A model generated the notes under the pieces. It saw only the letters and a list, made by a program, of their open reading frames with translations, ran no database searches and was not told where the DNA came from. Positions 1 to 5,872 of a stretch of 5,872 bases of DNA are shown here, in pieces (position 1 is the first letter of the stretch; each line of letters begins with the position of its first letter). The stretch is from Burkholderiales bacterium (lineage in GTDB: Bacteria; Pseudomonadota; Gammaproteobacteria; Burkholderiales; Burkholderiaceae_C). The stretch is from NCBI GenBank assembly GCA_947372225.1, contig CANBSV010000130.1:1-5872 (forward strand), read 5' to 3'. The position numbers were made by a program, and so were the translations under genes.

Positions 1-539
1 TCGGTGCCCAGCGCGGATGAGTGCAACGCTGCGATGCGCAGGTCGTCCACATCGAGTTGCAGCGGCAAGGCCAGATCGGCAGGCGGTGTCATCGGCCCCG
101 GTGCGGGCGCGATCAGCAAGTCCACCCGCGCGGCGTGCAGTTCGGCAAAACGCAGGTGCGCCCACAGCGTGGGAAGGTCGCCCGGTCGGATGCTCAGGCC
201 GCGCCAGCCCAGGTCGGTGATCACGACCCGGTCGCCTTCGCCGGTGTTGCCCGACAGGTTGATCTGCACGCGTTGCGCGCTGAAGTTGCCCAGCAGCGCA
301 CCGCGCGGTGCCGTGACATGCACCCAAGGCACCCAGTCGCCCAGCCGCGACAGCAGCCAGCCGCTGCCGGCTTCGCTGCCCATGCCCCACCACGCCGTGC
401 CGATGAGCGCGCAAGCCGACAGCAGCAACACGCCGCCCGTGCTGCCCAGGACCCGGCGCCAGCGCGTGTGGCGCCGCGGCGCCACAGCCTTGAGCGGGGC
501 ATCGGCCTCAGGCGGCGGTGAGGGCTGGTCGTTGCTCAA
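1..539 (-). CDS. tamB: TamB, inner-membrane-anchored translocation/assembly module subunit (N-terminal part only)
   Basis: TamB is a long periplasm-spanning beta-rich protein anchored in the inner membrane. It works with TamA in the outer membrane, in outer-membrane protein assembly and anterograde phospholipid transport. Only about 179 N-terminal codons are present, and the frame stays open to the left edge. Visible parts are a Pro/Ala-rich cytoplasmic start, a basic patch (R22, R23, R26, R28, R29), one membrane helix at about residues 30-51, then a periplasmic region with WVHVTAPRGALLGNF near residue 75, which resembles the start of TamB-type AsmA-like repeats. The start is taken as TTG at 539-537 because it forms a TTGA overlap with the tamA stop, has GGGGA (551-547) seven bases upstream, and precedes the helix; the first in-frame ATG falls after the helix. 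The family identity is strengthened by the position directly after tamA. The family is usually well over 1,000 residues, so most of the gene lies outside the window. Confidence 0.88.
   Translation of the reverse strand, partial: MSNDQPSPPPEADAPLKAVAPRRHTRWRRVLGSTGGVLLLSACALIGTAWWGMGSEAGSGWLLSRLGDWVPWVHVTAPRGALLGNFSAQRVQINLSGNTGEGDRVVITDLGWRGLSIRPGDLPTLWAHLRFAELHAARVDLLIAPAPGPMTPPADLALPLQLDVDDLRIAALHSSALGT
536..539 (-). other. TTGA stop/start overlap joining tamA to tamB
   Basis: The TGA stop of tamA (538-536) overlaps the proposed TTG start of tamB (539-537). This geometry normally goes with translational coupling. A GGGGA stretch at 551-547, inside the last tamA codons, sits at a plausible ribosome-binding distance. 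The TTG start is inferred, since no ATG is available before the membrane helix. Confidence 0.65.
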
Positions 540-2470
540 AACGCGATCCCCACGCTCAGGTGCATGCGCCAGGCGTGCACGTCATCGCCGTAGGCCATGT
601 CCACGCGCAGCGGGCCCACCGGGCTGCGCCAGCGCAGGCCCAGGCCGTAACCCAGCACCGGGTGCAGGTGCTGCCAGTTGTCGGCGGCATTGCCCGCATC
701 CACGAAGGCCGCCCACCACACCGACGGGGTGCGTGCCGAAACCGGCCGCGCGATTTCGGCGCTGCCGGTCAGCAGCACGCGCCCGCTCAGCAGCGCGCCG
801 TCGGCCGTCGGGCCGAGCGACCGGTAGGCGTAGCCGCGCACCGAATCGTCGCCACCGGCGCGAAACAGCAGCGTGTCGGGGATGCCCACGTTGCGGTGGG
901 TGATCACCTGGCCGGCCTCGACGCGGGCGGTGCCGTACCAGGCCGCGCCCAGCGGTCGGTACAGCGTGTAGCGCCCGTACAGACGGGCGAACGGTCCGTT
1001 GTGGTCGGTGCCGCTGGTGTCCTTGTGGCTGAGCGCATAGCCCACGGCGGTTTGCGTCGAGAGCGTCTGACCATCGGTGGGCAGCAGCACGCTGTCGAGG
1101 TCGCGGTAGATCCAGTGGTAGTTGCCCGACAGCGCGTCGTTGTTGGACGTGATGGTGCCGTTGTTCGACGCCGTGTCGAGCTTCGAATGCGTCAGCTCGG
1201 CGAAGGTCAATCGCTCGATGCGCGGCGTGTCCTGGGAGCGGCCGATGCGCAGCGAGGCCGAGCTGCGCACTTCGCTGACCGCTTCGAGCCGCTCCACCTG
1301 GCCGGCTATCAGGTTGCGGTAGAGACCCTCGAGCGGGTACGAGGTCAGCTCGCCCGACCACGACTTGAGCTTGGCGCCGAGCTCGAGCTTGTTCTTGGCG
1401 ATCCATTCCCAGCCGAACGGCTGGCGGTGGATGTGTTCGGCGGTCATGCGCGGGCCGGTGTTGGCGCTCACGCCCACCCCGAAGGTCGCCTGCTGGAGCG
1501 TCAACTCGCGCACCCGCACGGTCACCGGCGCGGCCTGCGAGGTCTCGGTCGCGGTGTCGAGCACCACCGAGGCGCCCTCGAACAATCCGGACTTTTGCAA
1601 CCGGTCCTGAAAATCGAGCAGATCGGCTTCGCGGTAGGGCGTGCCCGCCGGGAGCGTCCACAGGTTGTTGACCGTGCTGGCGCCGTAGTGCTTGAGACCG
1701 TCGATGTCCAGCGAGCCCAGCCGGTACAGCGCACCACTTTCGGCGCTCAGTTCCAGCGTCACGCTGTGGGTGGCTTCATCGACGCTGGCCGATGTGTCAG
1801 CCCACATGGCCGCCGGATAGCCATCGGCACGCAGCTTGGCGAGCGCGGCGCTTTTCGCGCTGCTCCAGTCCGACTGCCGAAACGTCCACTCGGGCGGCAG
1901 CTTCCACTCGTTGCGCACCTGCGCGATCAGCACCCGAGCGGCGAGATCTCCCGATTCGGCGGCGTCGTGCAGCGCGCCGGTGGCCTGGAAATCAAAGTGG
2001 CCGATCACCGCCTGAGGCCCGGGTTCGACCTGCAGCAGCAACTTCGGCACCGGATGCCGGTGTGACGGCCCGGAACCGACTCCCGGCGCGCTGGCCTGCG
2101 GCGCCGGACCTTCCACCTTGGAGGACCCCACCCGCGAGACCTTCACCTGGGGCGTGAAATAGCCCTCGGTCTCCAGCAGCGAGCGCACTTGTGCCGGCGC
2201 TGCGGCCATCAGGCGGTCGATCTCGGCGGGCGTGACGTCATCGCCCACCGGGGCATTCTGGTAACGCGACAGGTCGAGGTAAGTGGTCAGCAGGTCGCGC
2301 AGATCGCCGGGGGCATCGACCTCCAGGCGGTACACCGGCTCGGTGGGCGTGATGACGGCTGCAGGCTCGGCGTTGGCCTTGTCAAACAGCGCCGACACGC
2401 TGGCGCAGCCGCTCAGGCACAGCAAGACGGCTGCGCTGCCGGCTGCCCAGGTGTTGCGCCATGCGTTCAT
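536..2470 (-). CDS. tamA: TamA-like Omp85-family outer-membrane protein with a lipoprotein signal
   Basis: TamA is the outer-membrane subunit of the translocation and assembly module: periplasmic POTRA domains followed by a 16-strand Omp85 barrel. The 644-residue protein shows a signal peptide ending in lipobox L19-S-G-C22, with Ala at +2, which is compatible with outer-membrane sorting. Approximate POTRA regions are 46-113, 146-246 and 248-322, with a Ser/Pro/Gly-rich linker at 114-143 between the first two. The barrel covers about 323-644. Diagnostic barrel features are GGDDSVRGYAYR (539-550), containing the conserved VRGY of loop 6, and a C-terminal Phe in HLSVGIAF, the usual beta-signal end. 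The ATG at 2470 is chosen because it begins the signal peptide and overlaps the VWA stop as ATGA; the same frame is open further upstream, but that stretch lies antiphase inside the VWA gene. At 644 residues it is longer than E. coli TamA (577), partly because of the linker. The adjacent tamB supports TamA over BamA. Confidence 0.93.
   Translation of the reverse strand: MNAWRNTWAAGSAAVLLCLSGCASVSALFDKANAEPAAVITPTEPVYRLEVDAPGDLRDLLTTYLDLSRYQNAPVGDDVTPAEIDRLMAAAPAQVRSLLETEGYFTPQVKVSRVGSSKVEGPAPQASAPGVGSGPSHRHPVPKLLLQVEPGPQAVIGHFDFQATGALHDAAESGDLAARVLIAQVRNEWKLPPEWTFRQSDWSSAKSAALAKLRADGYPAAMWADTSASVDEATHSVTLELSAESGALYRLGSLDIDGLKHYGASTVNNLWTLPAGTPYREADLLDFQDRLQKSGLFEGASVVLDTATETSQAAPVTVRVRELTLQQATFGVGVSANTGPRMTAEHIHRQPFGWEWIAKNKLELGAKLKSWSGELTSYPLEGLYRNLIAGQVERLEAVSEVRSSASLRIGRSQDTPRIERLTFAELTHSKLDTASNNGTITSNNDALSGNYHWIYRDLDSVLLPTDGQTLSTQTAVGYALSHKDTSGTDHNGPFARLYGRYTLYRPLGAAWYGTARVEAGQVITHRNVGIPDTLLFRAGGDDSVRGYAYRSLGPTADGALLSGRVLLTGSAEIARPVSARTPSVWWAAFVDAGNAADNWQHLHPVLGYGLGLRWRSPVGPLRVDMAYGDDVHAWRMHLSVGIAF
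2467..2470 (-). other. ATGA stop/start overlap joining the VWA gene to tamA
   Basis: The TGA stop of the VWA gene (2469-2467) overlaps the ATG of tamA (2470-2468). No strong Shine-Dalgarno sequence is visible just upstream, so tamA translation probably relies on ribosomes finishing the VWA gene. This is an inference from the geometry. Confidence 0.8.
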
Positions 2471-3654
2471 GCGTTCAAGGCTCGCATGGCTGCGTCCAGC
2501 CCGCTCAGCGTCAACGCAAACATGCGTTGATTCATGAGGCGCTGCATCAGTCCCACGCTTTGCCGGTAGCTCCACAGCCCGGCAGGCTCGGGGTTGATCC
2601 ACACGCACTTGGGAAACGCCTCGGTCAGCCGCTGCATCCACACCGCGCCGGCCTCTTCGTTGTGGAACTCGACGCTGCCGCCAGGCTGCAAGATCTCGTG
2701 CGGGCTCATGGTGGCGTCGCCCACGAAGATGAGCTTGTAGTCGCGGTTGTACTTGTGCAGCACGTCCCAGGTGGAGAACTTTTCGGCGTAGCGGCGATGG
2801 TTGTGCTTCCACAGGTGGTCGTAGACGCAGTTGTGGAAGTAAAAAAACTCCAGGTGCTTGAACTGCGCCTTGGCCGCGCTGAAGATTTCTTCGACGCGCT
2901 TCACGTGGTCGTCCATGCTGCCGCCCACGTCCATCAGCAACAGCACCTTGATGTGGTTGTGGCGCTCGGGGACCATCTTCAGGTCGAGGCACCCGGCATT
3001 GGCCGCGGTGGCGTGTATGGTGCCGTCGAGGTCGAGCTCGTCGGCCGAGCCCTGACGGGCAAAGCGCCGCAGCCGGCGTAGTGCGATCTTGATCTCGCGT
3101 GTGCCGAGCTCGACATCGCTGTCGTAATCCCTGAAATGCCGCTCGTCCCACACCTTCACCGCGCTGCGCATGCGGCTTGCGTCCTGGCCGATGCGTATGC
3201 CCTGCGGGTTGTCACCCCACGCGCCAAACGGGCTGGTGCCGCCGGTGCCGATCCACTTGTTGCCGCCTTCGTGGCGTTCCTTCTGCTCGGCAAAGCGCTT
3301 TTTCAGCGTGTCCATCAGCTCGTCCCAGCCCATGGCAGCGATGGCGGCGCGGTCCTCGGCACTCAGCTCGCGCTCCATCGCCTTGCGCAGCCATTCAGCC
3401 GGAATGTCTGCGCTGAAATCGCCGAGCGATTCGATGCCCTTGAAGTACGCCGAAAACGCGCGGTCGAACGCATCGAAGCGGGATTCGTCCTTGACCAGCG
3501 TGGCACGCGCCAGCGCATAGAACGACTCGAGCGTGGGCACGCCCCCATCGCCTTCCAGCACCCCGGCCTGCAGCGCTTCAAGCAGCGTCAGGAACTCGGG
3601 CACCGACACGGGCAGCTTGGCCGCGCGCAGGGCAAGGAAGAAGGAGATCAGCAT
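2467..3654 (-). CDS. VWA-domain protein of the CoxE-like / COG3825 type, MoxR partner
   Basis: This is a predicted cytoplasmic protein of 395 residues with no signal peptide. Family members normally sit beside a MoxR AAA+ ATPase, and such pairs are thought to act as chaperones for metal insertion or complex assembly; the substrate here is unknown. The N-terminal half is helical (MLISFFLALRAAKLPVS at the start is typical of the family), followed by a Gly-rich stretch at about 130-155 (GNKWIGTGGTSPFGAWGD). The C-terminal VWA domain begins near 235, with a metal-site motif D242-V-G-G-S246-M. Here Gly replaces the first Ser of the classical DxSxS, which I believe is usual in this subgroup. VGDATMSP (311-318) and WINP (352-355) are further conserved-looking blocks. 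The ATG at 3654 is the only reasonable start: an in-frame TGA lies 15 codons upstream with no other start codon between. No clear ribosome-binding site is visible. It is coupled to tamA by an ATGA overlap. Confidence 0.88.
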   Translation of the reverse strand: MLISFFLALRAAKLPVSVPEFLTLLEALQAGVLEGDGGVPTLESFYALARATLVKDESRFDAFDRAFSAYFKGIESLGDFSADIPAEWLRKAMERELSAEDRAAIAAMGWDELMDTLKKRFAEQKERHEGGNKWIGTGGTSPFGAWGDNPQGIRIGQDASRMRSAVKVWDERHFRDYDSDVELGTREIKIALRRLRRFARQGSADELDLDGTIHATAANAGCLDLKMVPERHNHIKVLLLMDVGGSMDDHVKRVEEIFSAAKAQFKHLEFFYFHNCVYDHLWKHNHRRYAEKFSTWDVLHKYNRDYKLIFVGDATMSPHEILQPGGSVEFHNEEAGAVWMQRLTEAFPKCVWINPEPAGLWSYRQSVGLMQRLMNQRMFALTLSGLDAAMRALNA

Positions 3655-3709
3655 GAACGGCTGGCCGGTGAGGACGCGGTGGCGGTGTGGCCGCTGTCAG
3701 CCCGGCCGG
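3655..3709 (-). other. 55-bp intergenic gap with a GC-rich hairpin
   Basis: This is the largest gap in the window. On the transcribed strand, 3707-3689 can fold as GGCC paired with GGCC plus an inner GCT/AGC arm around a GAC loop, with a two-base bulge. An 8-bp palindrome (ccggccgg) occupies 3702-3709. No T-run follows, so it is not a factor-independent terminator. It could slow processing or degradation, or be a chance product of high GC content. No promoter boxes were recognised. Confidence 0.3.
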
Positions 3710-5143
3710 TCAACGCACAGCCCTGCGCGAACACACGATGACGGTGCCGAGGGACACGAGCGTGAGCAGATCCCACCACCCCTCGTCGAACAGCATGCCC
3801 AGATCGTGGTGCGAGATCACGCTCAGGCTGAGCCACGCGCTGGGCACGATCAGTGCCACCAGTGCCAGCGTCAGCGTCCACCGGTGGCCGGTGCGGCGGT
3901 GATGCCGCACGATCATCGCCACCCCCAGGGTGCCCAGTGCGACGAGGGCTCCTGCGGTCACGAGGTGACGAATCGGGTAAATGCCGCTGACCTTCGCTGC
4001 AATGCGAGCGATCTCCTGCAGCATTTCGTCCAGGTCCAGCTGCATGTTGACCCCGAATGCGAACAGCGCGAAGGCGATGGCACGCCACAAGACACCGGCT
4101 GTGCCGAGCACACGCGACGTGCGCAGGGCCGACAAGCCTGCCAGCACGAAAAGGACCGTCAAGATCCAATGCCGCACGCTGAAGTCGAACAGTCGCGGCG
4201 TCCAGCCACGCAGCCCGGGCACCGAATACGGAGGCTCCGTGGGGCCGTCCACTGCGACGCGCTGGTAGCTGATGGCATCCCGGTCAACACGAAACACACC
4301 GTAGTCGATCGGTGAGTGGTCGTAGCTTCGCGCACTGCCTGCGACCACCACGATGTGCACGCCGTCTGACGTGCTGATGTCGTGGGTGCCGTGGAGGTGG
4401 CCCGAAAGAATCCAGTGGACGCCATGCTGCCGGGCCAGCGCCAGCAAACGGGCTCGCGTGTCGGGTGGCCAGTTCGTTGCGGCTTCCGGTTCCGACTCAT
4501 TGGTGACGAAGGGCGGCCGGTGAGTGATCAACACGATGTGCCTGCGTCGAGCGTCGTGATGGGCAGCGAGGCTGCGCTCCAGAAAGGCCCACTGCCTGTC
4601 GAATTCGGCCGGCGAGATGCGTCGGTCCCGAGCGGTCTCCGAGTTGATCACCACGAAGGCGCAGTCCCGAAACACGACGTCGAAGTAGTCTGGCCCGAAA
4701 CGCTCGCGGTAGTCGGCCAGGGTTGCCGCGTCCGTCACATCGTGGTTGCCGGGCACCAGCACGAGCCGTGCGCCAAAGTGCGACGCCTGCCACTGGAACA
4801 GCCACTTCTGCCAGATGCTGCGGTCTTGCACCAGGTCGCCCGCCACAAGCACGAGGGGCAAACGCGCCGCATTGACGCTGTCTACGATCTTCCCGAGCCG
4901 GTGAGCGTCGCCGTACTCGCCCCCGGGACCGAAGCCGATCTGCGGGTCGCCGAGCAGGGCGAAATCGAATGGACTGAAGGCCGCTGGTGCGGCCTCGATG
5001 CTGAGCGGTGAGTCCGCCCAGGCCGGGCTGCCGAGCGCACAGCACAACAGCATTGCGACGGGCAGCGCCCTGGGTGGCGCGGCACTGCCACACCCGAACA
5101 GCCTCGCCATTGCGCGCAGCCAGGCACGCATGGCGGCAGTCAT
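3710..5143 (-). CDS. Exported calcineurin-like metallophosphoesterase with C-terminal five-helix membrane domain
   Basis: This predicted metal-dependent phosphoesterase has 477 residues; its substrate is unknown. An N-terminal signal peptide has its hydrophobic core at about 27-39 and a likely cleavage site after A41-W-A43, so the catalytic domain (about 58-297) should face the periplasm. The motifs follow the metallophosphatase order: G65-D-P-Q68, G102-D-L, G132-N-H-D135, T207-H-R-P-P and G248-H-L-H-G252. Likely ligands are D66, D103, N133, H134, H208, H249 and H251. Motif I is D-x-Q rather than D-x-H, a variant also known from the CPPED1-like branch. Five hydrophobic segments follow at about 325-342, 350-368, 391-413, 421-442 and 457-471. 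This region carries N366-x-Q-L-D-L371...R380...Y389..R392, matching the gene just upstream. The start at 5143 is chosen for its ATGA overlap with that gene; Met5 and Met12 are alternatives that keep the signal peptide. The frame remains open upstream to 5488, but that part overlaps the membrane-protein gene. Confidence 0.87.
   Translation of the reverse strand: MTAAMRAWLRAMARLFGCGSAAPPRALPVAMLLCCALGSPAWADSPLSIEAAPAAFSPFDFALLGDPQIGFGPGGEYGDAHRLGKIVDSVNAARLPLVLVAGDLVQDRSIWQKWLFQWQASHFGARLVLVPGNHDVTDAATLADYRERFGPDYFDVVFRDCAFVVINSETARDRRISPAEFDRQWAFLERSLAAHHDARRRHIVLITHRPPFVTNESEPEAATNWPPDTRARLLALARQHGVHWILSGHLHGTHDISTSDGVHIVVVAGSARSYDHSPIDYGVFRVDRDAISYQRVAVDGPTEPPYSVPGLRGWTPRLFDFSVRHWILTVLFVLAGLSALRTSRVLGTAGVLWRAIAFALFAFGVNMQLDLDEMLQEIARIAAKVSGIYPIRHLVTAGALVALGTLGVAMIVRHHRRTGHRWTLTLALVALIVPSAWLSLSVISHHDLGMLFDEGWWDLLTLVSLGTVIVCSRRAVR
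5140..5143 (-). other. ATGA stop/start overlap joining the membrane protein to the phosphoesterase
   Basis: The TGA stop (5142-5140) of the 200-residue membrane protein overlaps the ATG (5143-5141) of the phosphoesterase. A weak purine-rich GAGCGGG lies shortly upstream. The tight coupling suggests the two proteins are made together and possibly form a complex. Confidence 0.7.
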
Positions 5144-5742
5144 GGGCGCACCCGCTCGGTGGTGACGGTGCCGCGAAGAGCTCCCCAGCCGACCATCGCG
5201 GCCCCCAGCACCTCGAGCAACCACCCCCATTGGTCGACCACGGCACTCGATCGCAGACCCACATGGACGAACTCGGCGGCGCGCATCAGCACAAACAGCG
5301 CCAGAACGCTGAACCCACCGGCGGGCAGCCGCAGCCGCCGGGCCACGGGTGCCAGCCACCATGCGGCGGCGCCTGCCAGCGCCATGCCTCCTGCCGCGAA
5401 CACCAGGAAAAACACGGCCTGCGCCTCGTGGCGGTGCCCATACCAACCCTGCTCGTGGGCCAGGTCGCGTCCCACCTGGATCACCCATGTTTGCAAGTCG
5501 AGTTGCTTGTTGAGCGCCAGAAGCGCCATCACCATGCTCGAGCCCAGCCAGCCGATCGACAGCCGCATCTGGAGTTGTGCCTCACGGGGGGCCGACCGCG
5601 CCAACACGATGTGACCGTAACGGCTGCTGCGGTGCGCGCGCCAGCACATCACCGCGCATGCGGCATACAGCAGGCAAACGAGCCATCCCGCGAACGTCGG
5701 ATCGCCCACGCCGACATGCCAACGACCGTCCACGACATCCAT
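5140..5742 (-). CDS. Integral membrane protein of unknown function with N-x-QLDL motif
   Basis: I do not recognise a functional assignment. The 200-residue protein has about five hydrophobic segments: roughly 18-35, 62-78, 109-130, 143-160 and 172-188. A conserved-looking block follows segment 2: N78-K-Q-L-D-L83, R92, A95, G99-W-Y101 and R104. The same residues at the same spacing occur in the membrane domain of the phosphoesterase encoded immediately downstream. Short polar motifs beside membrane helices can indicate a substrate or metal site, but nothing here identifies one. There is no cleavable signal peptide or enzyme motif. The ATG at 5742 lies 11 bp after the stop of the ATPase fragment and lacks a clear ribosome-binding site, so it may depend on upstream translation. 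It overlaps the phosphoesterase by ATGA, which suggests joint function. Being a real gene is well supported by hydrophobicity and spacing; the function is open. Confidence 0.78.
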   Translation of the reverse strand: MDVVDGRWHVGVGDPTFAGWLVCLLYAACAVMCWRAHRSSRYGHIVLARSAPREAQLQMRLSIGWLGSSMVMALLALNKQLDLQTWVIQVGRDLAHEQGWYGHRHEAQAVFFLVFAAGGMALAGAAAWWLAPVARRLRLPAGGFSVLALFVLMRAAEFVHVGLRSSAVVDQWGWLLEVLGAAMVGWGALRGTVTTERVRP

Positions 5743-5753
5743 GGCGCGACCAA

Positions 5754-5872
5754 TCAGCGACGCTGACGCTGCATCGACACCAGCTTTTCGAACAGCGCCA
5801 TGTCCTGCTCGGTCTTGAGCAGTGCGCCCAGCAGCGGCGGTATCACCACCGACTGGTCCTGGCTGTGCAGCG
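5754..5872 (-). CDS. C-terminal end of a probable MoxR-family AAA+ ATPase (partial)
   Basis: Only the last 38 codons are present and the frame is open to the right edge. The piece contains SQDQSVVIPPLLGALLKTEQ, then a helical EQDMALFEKLV segment and a basic MQRQRR end. From memory this resembles the C-termini of the MoxR-type ATPases that accompany COG3825 VWA proteins, where an IPPL.GALLK.EQD block closes the protein. No Walker A, Walker B or sensor motif lies inside the window, so the assignment rests on that tail and on the VWA gene downstream. Such ATPases are cytoplasmic hexamers thought to remodel client proteins together with the VWA partner. The stop at 5756-5754 is 11 bp before the next gene, consistent with one transcript. 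If the tail match is misleading, this is simply the end of an unidentified cytoplasmic protein. Confidence 0.7.
   Translation of the reverse strand, partial: LHSQDQSVVIPPLLGALLKTEQDMALFEKLVSMQRQRR

Noticed and set aside
4..903. Plus-strand open frame of 299 codons across the left end
   Set aside because: Low-complexity Arg/Ser/Pro composition and overlap with both tamB and the tamA barrel end mark it as a shadow frame.
1122..1175. Repeat-like GTTGTT-containing stretch in the tamA barrel region
   Set aside because: It encodes an Asn/Ser/Thr-rich extracellular-loop type segment (around residues 435-450 of TamA) and has no true repeat unit.
518..2065. Long open frame on the plus strand (515 codons)
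   Set aside because: It lies antisense to tamA, its translation is rich in Arg, Ala, Gly and Gln without domain-like motifs, and tamA has VRGY, POTRA-like regions and a beta-signal. Open antisense frames are common at this GC content.
2471..3151. 227-codon upstream extension of the tamA frame
   Set aside because: It overlaps the well-supported VWA gene in another frame, its product is Arg/Pro-rich and non-globular, and the tamA signal peptide begins at 2470.
3689..3709. Factor-independent terminator after the phosphoesterase gene
   Set aside because: The stem is bulged and no T-run follows, so the sequence does not meet the requirements for a terminator.
3533..4315. Plus-strand open frame of 260 codons
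   Set aside because: It is antisense to the VWA start and the phosphoesterase membrane domain and has no recognisable motif; its His/Gln-rich product is typical of antisense frames here.
5144..5488. 115-codon upstream extension of the phosphoesterase frame
   Set aside because: It lies over the membrane-protein gene in another frame, reads as Gly/Arg-rich filler, and would bury the signal peptide inside the protein.

Overview
The window is GC-rich and densely coded. All six recognisable genes read leftward on the minus strand with almost no intergenic space. The protein types (Gram-negative TamA/TamB, a MoxR-type ATPase paired with a CoxE-like VWA protein) and the base composition suggest a betaproteobacterium, probably Burkholderiales and perhaps Comamonadaceae. 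The taxonomic call rests on my memory of similar proteins, not on a search.

Layout in transcription order (right to left): (1) 5872-5754, the last 38 codons of a probable MoxR-family AAA+ ATPase. (2) 5742-5140, a 200-residue integral membrane protein of unknown function. (3) 5143-3710, a 477-residue exported calcineurin-like metallophosphoesterase with a C-terminal five-helix membrane domain. (4) 3654-2467, a 395-residue VWA-domain protein, the usual partner of the MoxR ATPase. (5) 2470-536, a 644-residue TamA-like Omp85 protein that carries a lipoprotein signal. (6) 539-1, the N-terminal 179 codons of TamB, cut by the window edge. Junctions 2/3 and 4/5 are ATGA stop/start overlaps and junction 5/6 is a TTGA overlap. 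The only gaps are 11 bp (1/2) and 55 bp (3/4). No promoter, factor-independent terminator, RNA gene, CRISPR array or insertion sequence was seen, so the promoter probably lies beyond the right edge.

Three functional modules share this apparent operon. TamA and TamB span the cell envelope and serve outer-membrane protein insertion and/or phospholipid transport. The MoxR ATPase and VWA protein form a cytoplasmic chaperone-like pair. Between those two partners lies a two-gene membrane cassette. The most interesting observation is that the free membrane protein and the membrane domain of the phosphoesterase share a gap-free N-x-Q-L-D-L...R..A...G-x-Y..R signature and a similar five-helix layout. 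They therefore look like paralogues, one fused to an exported phosphoesterase.
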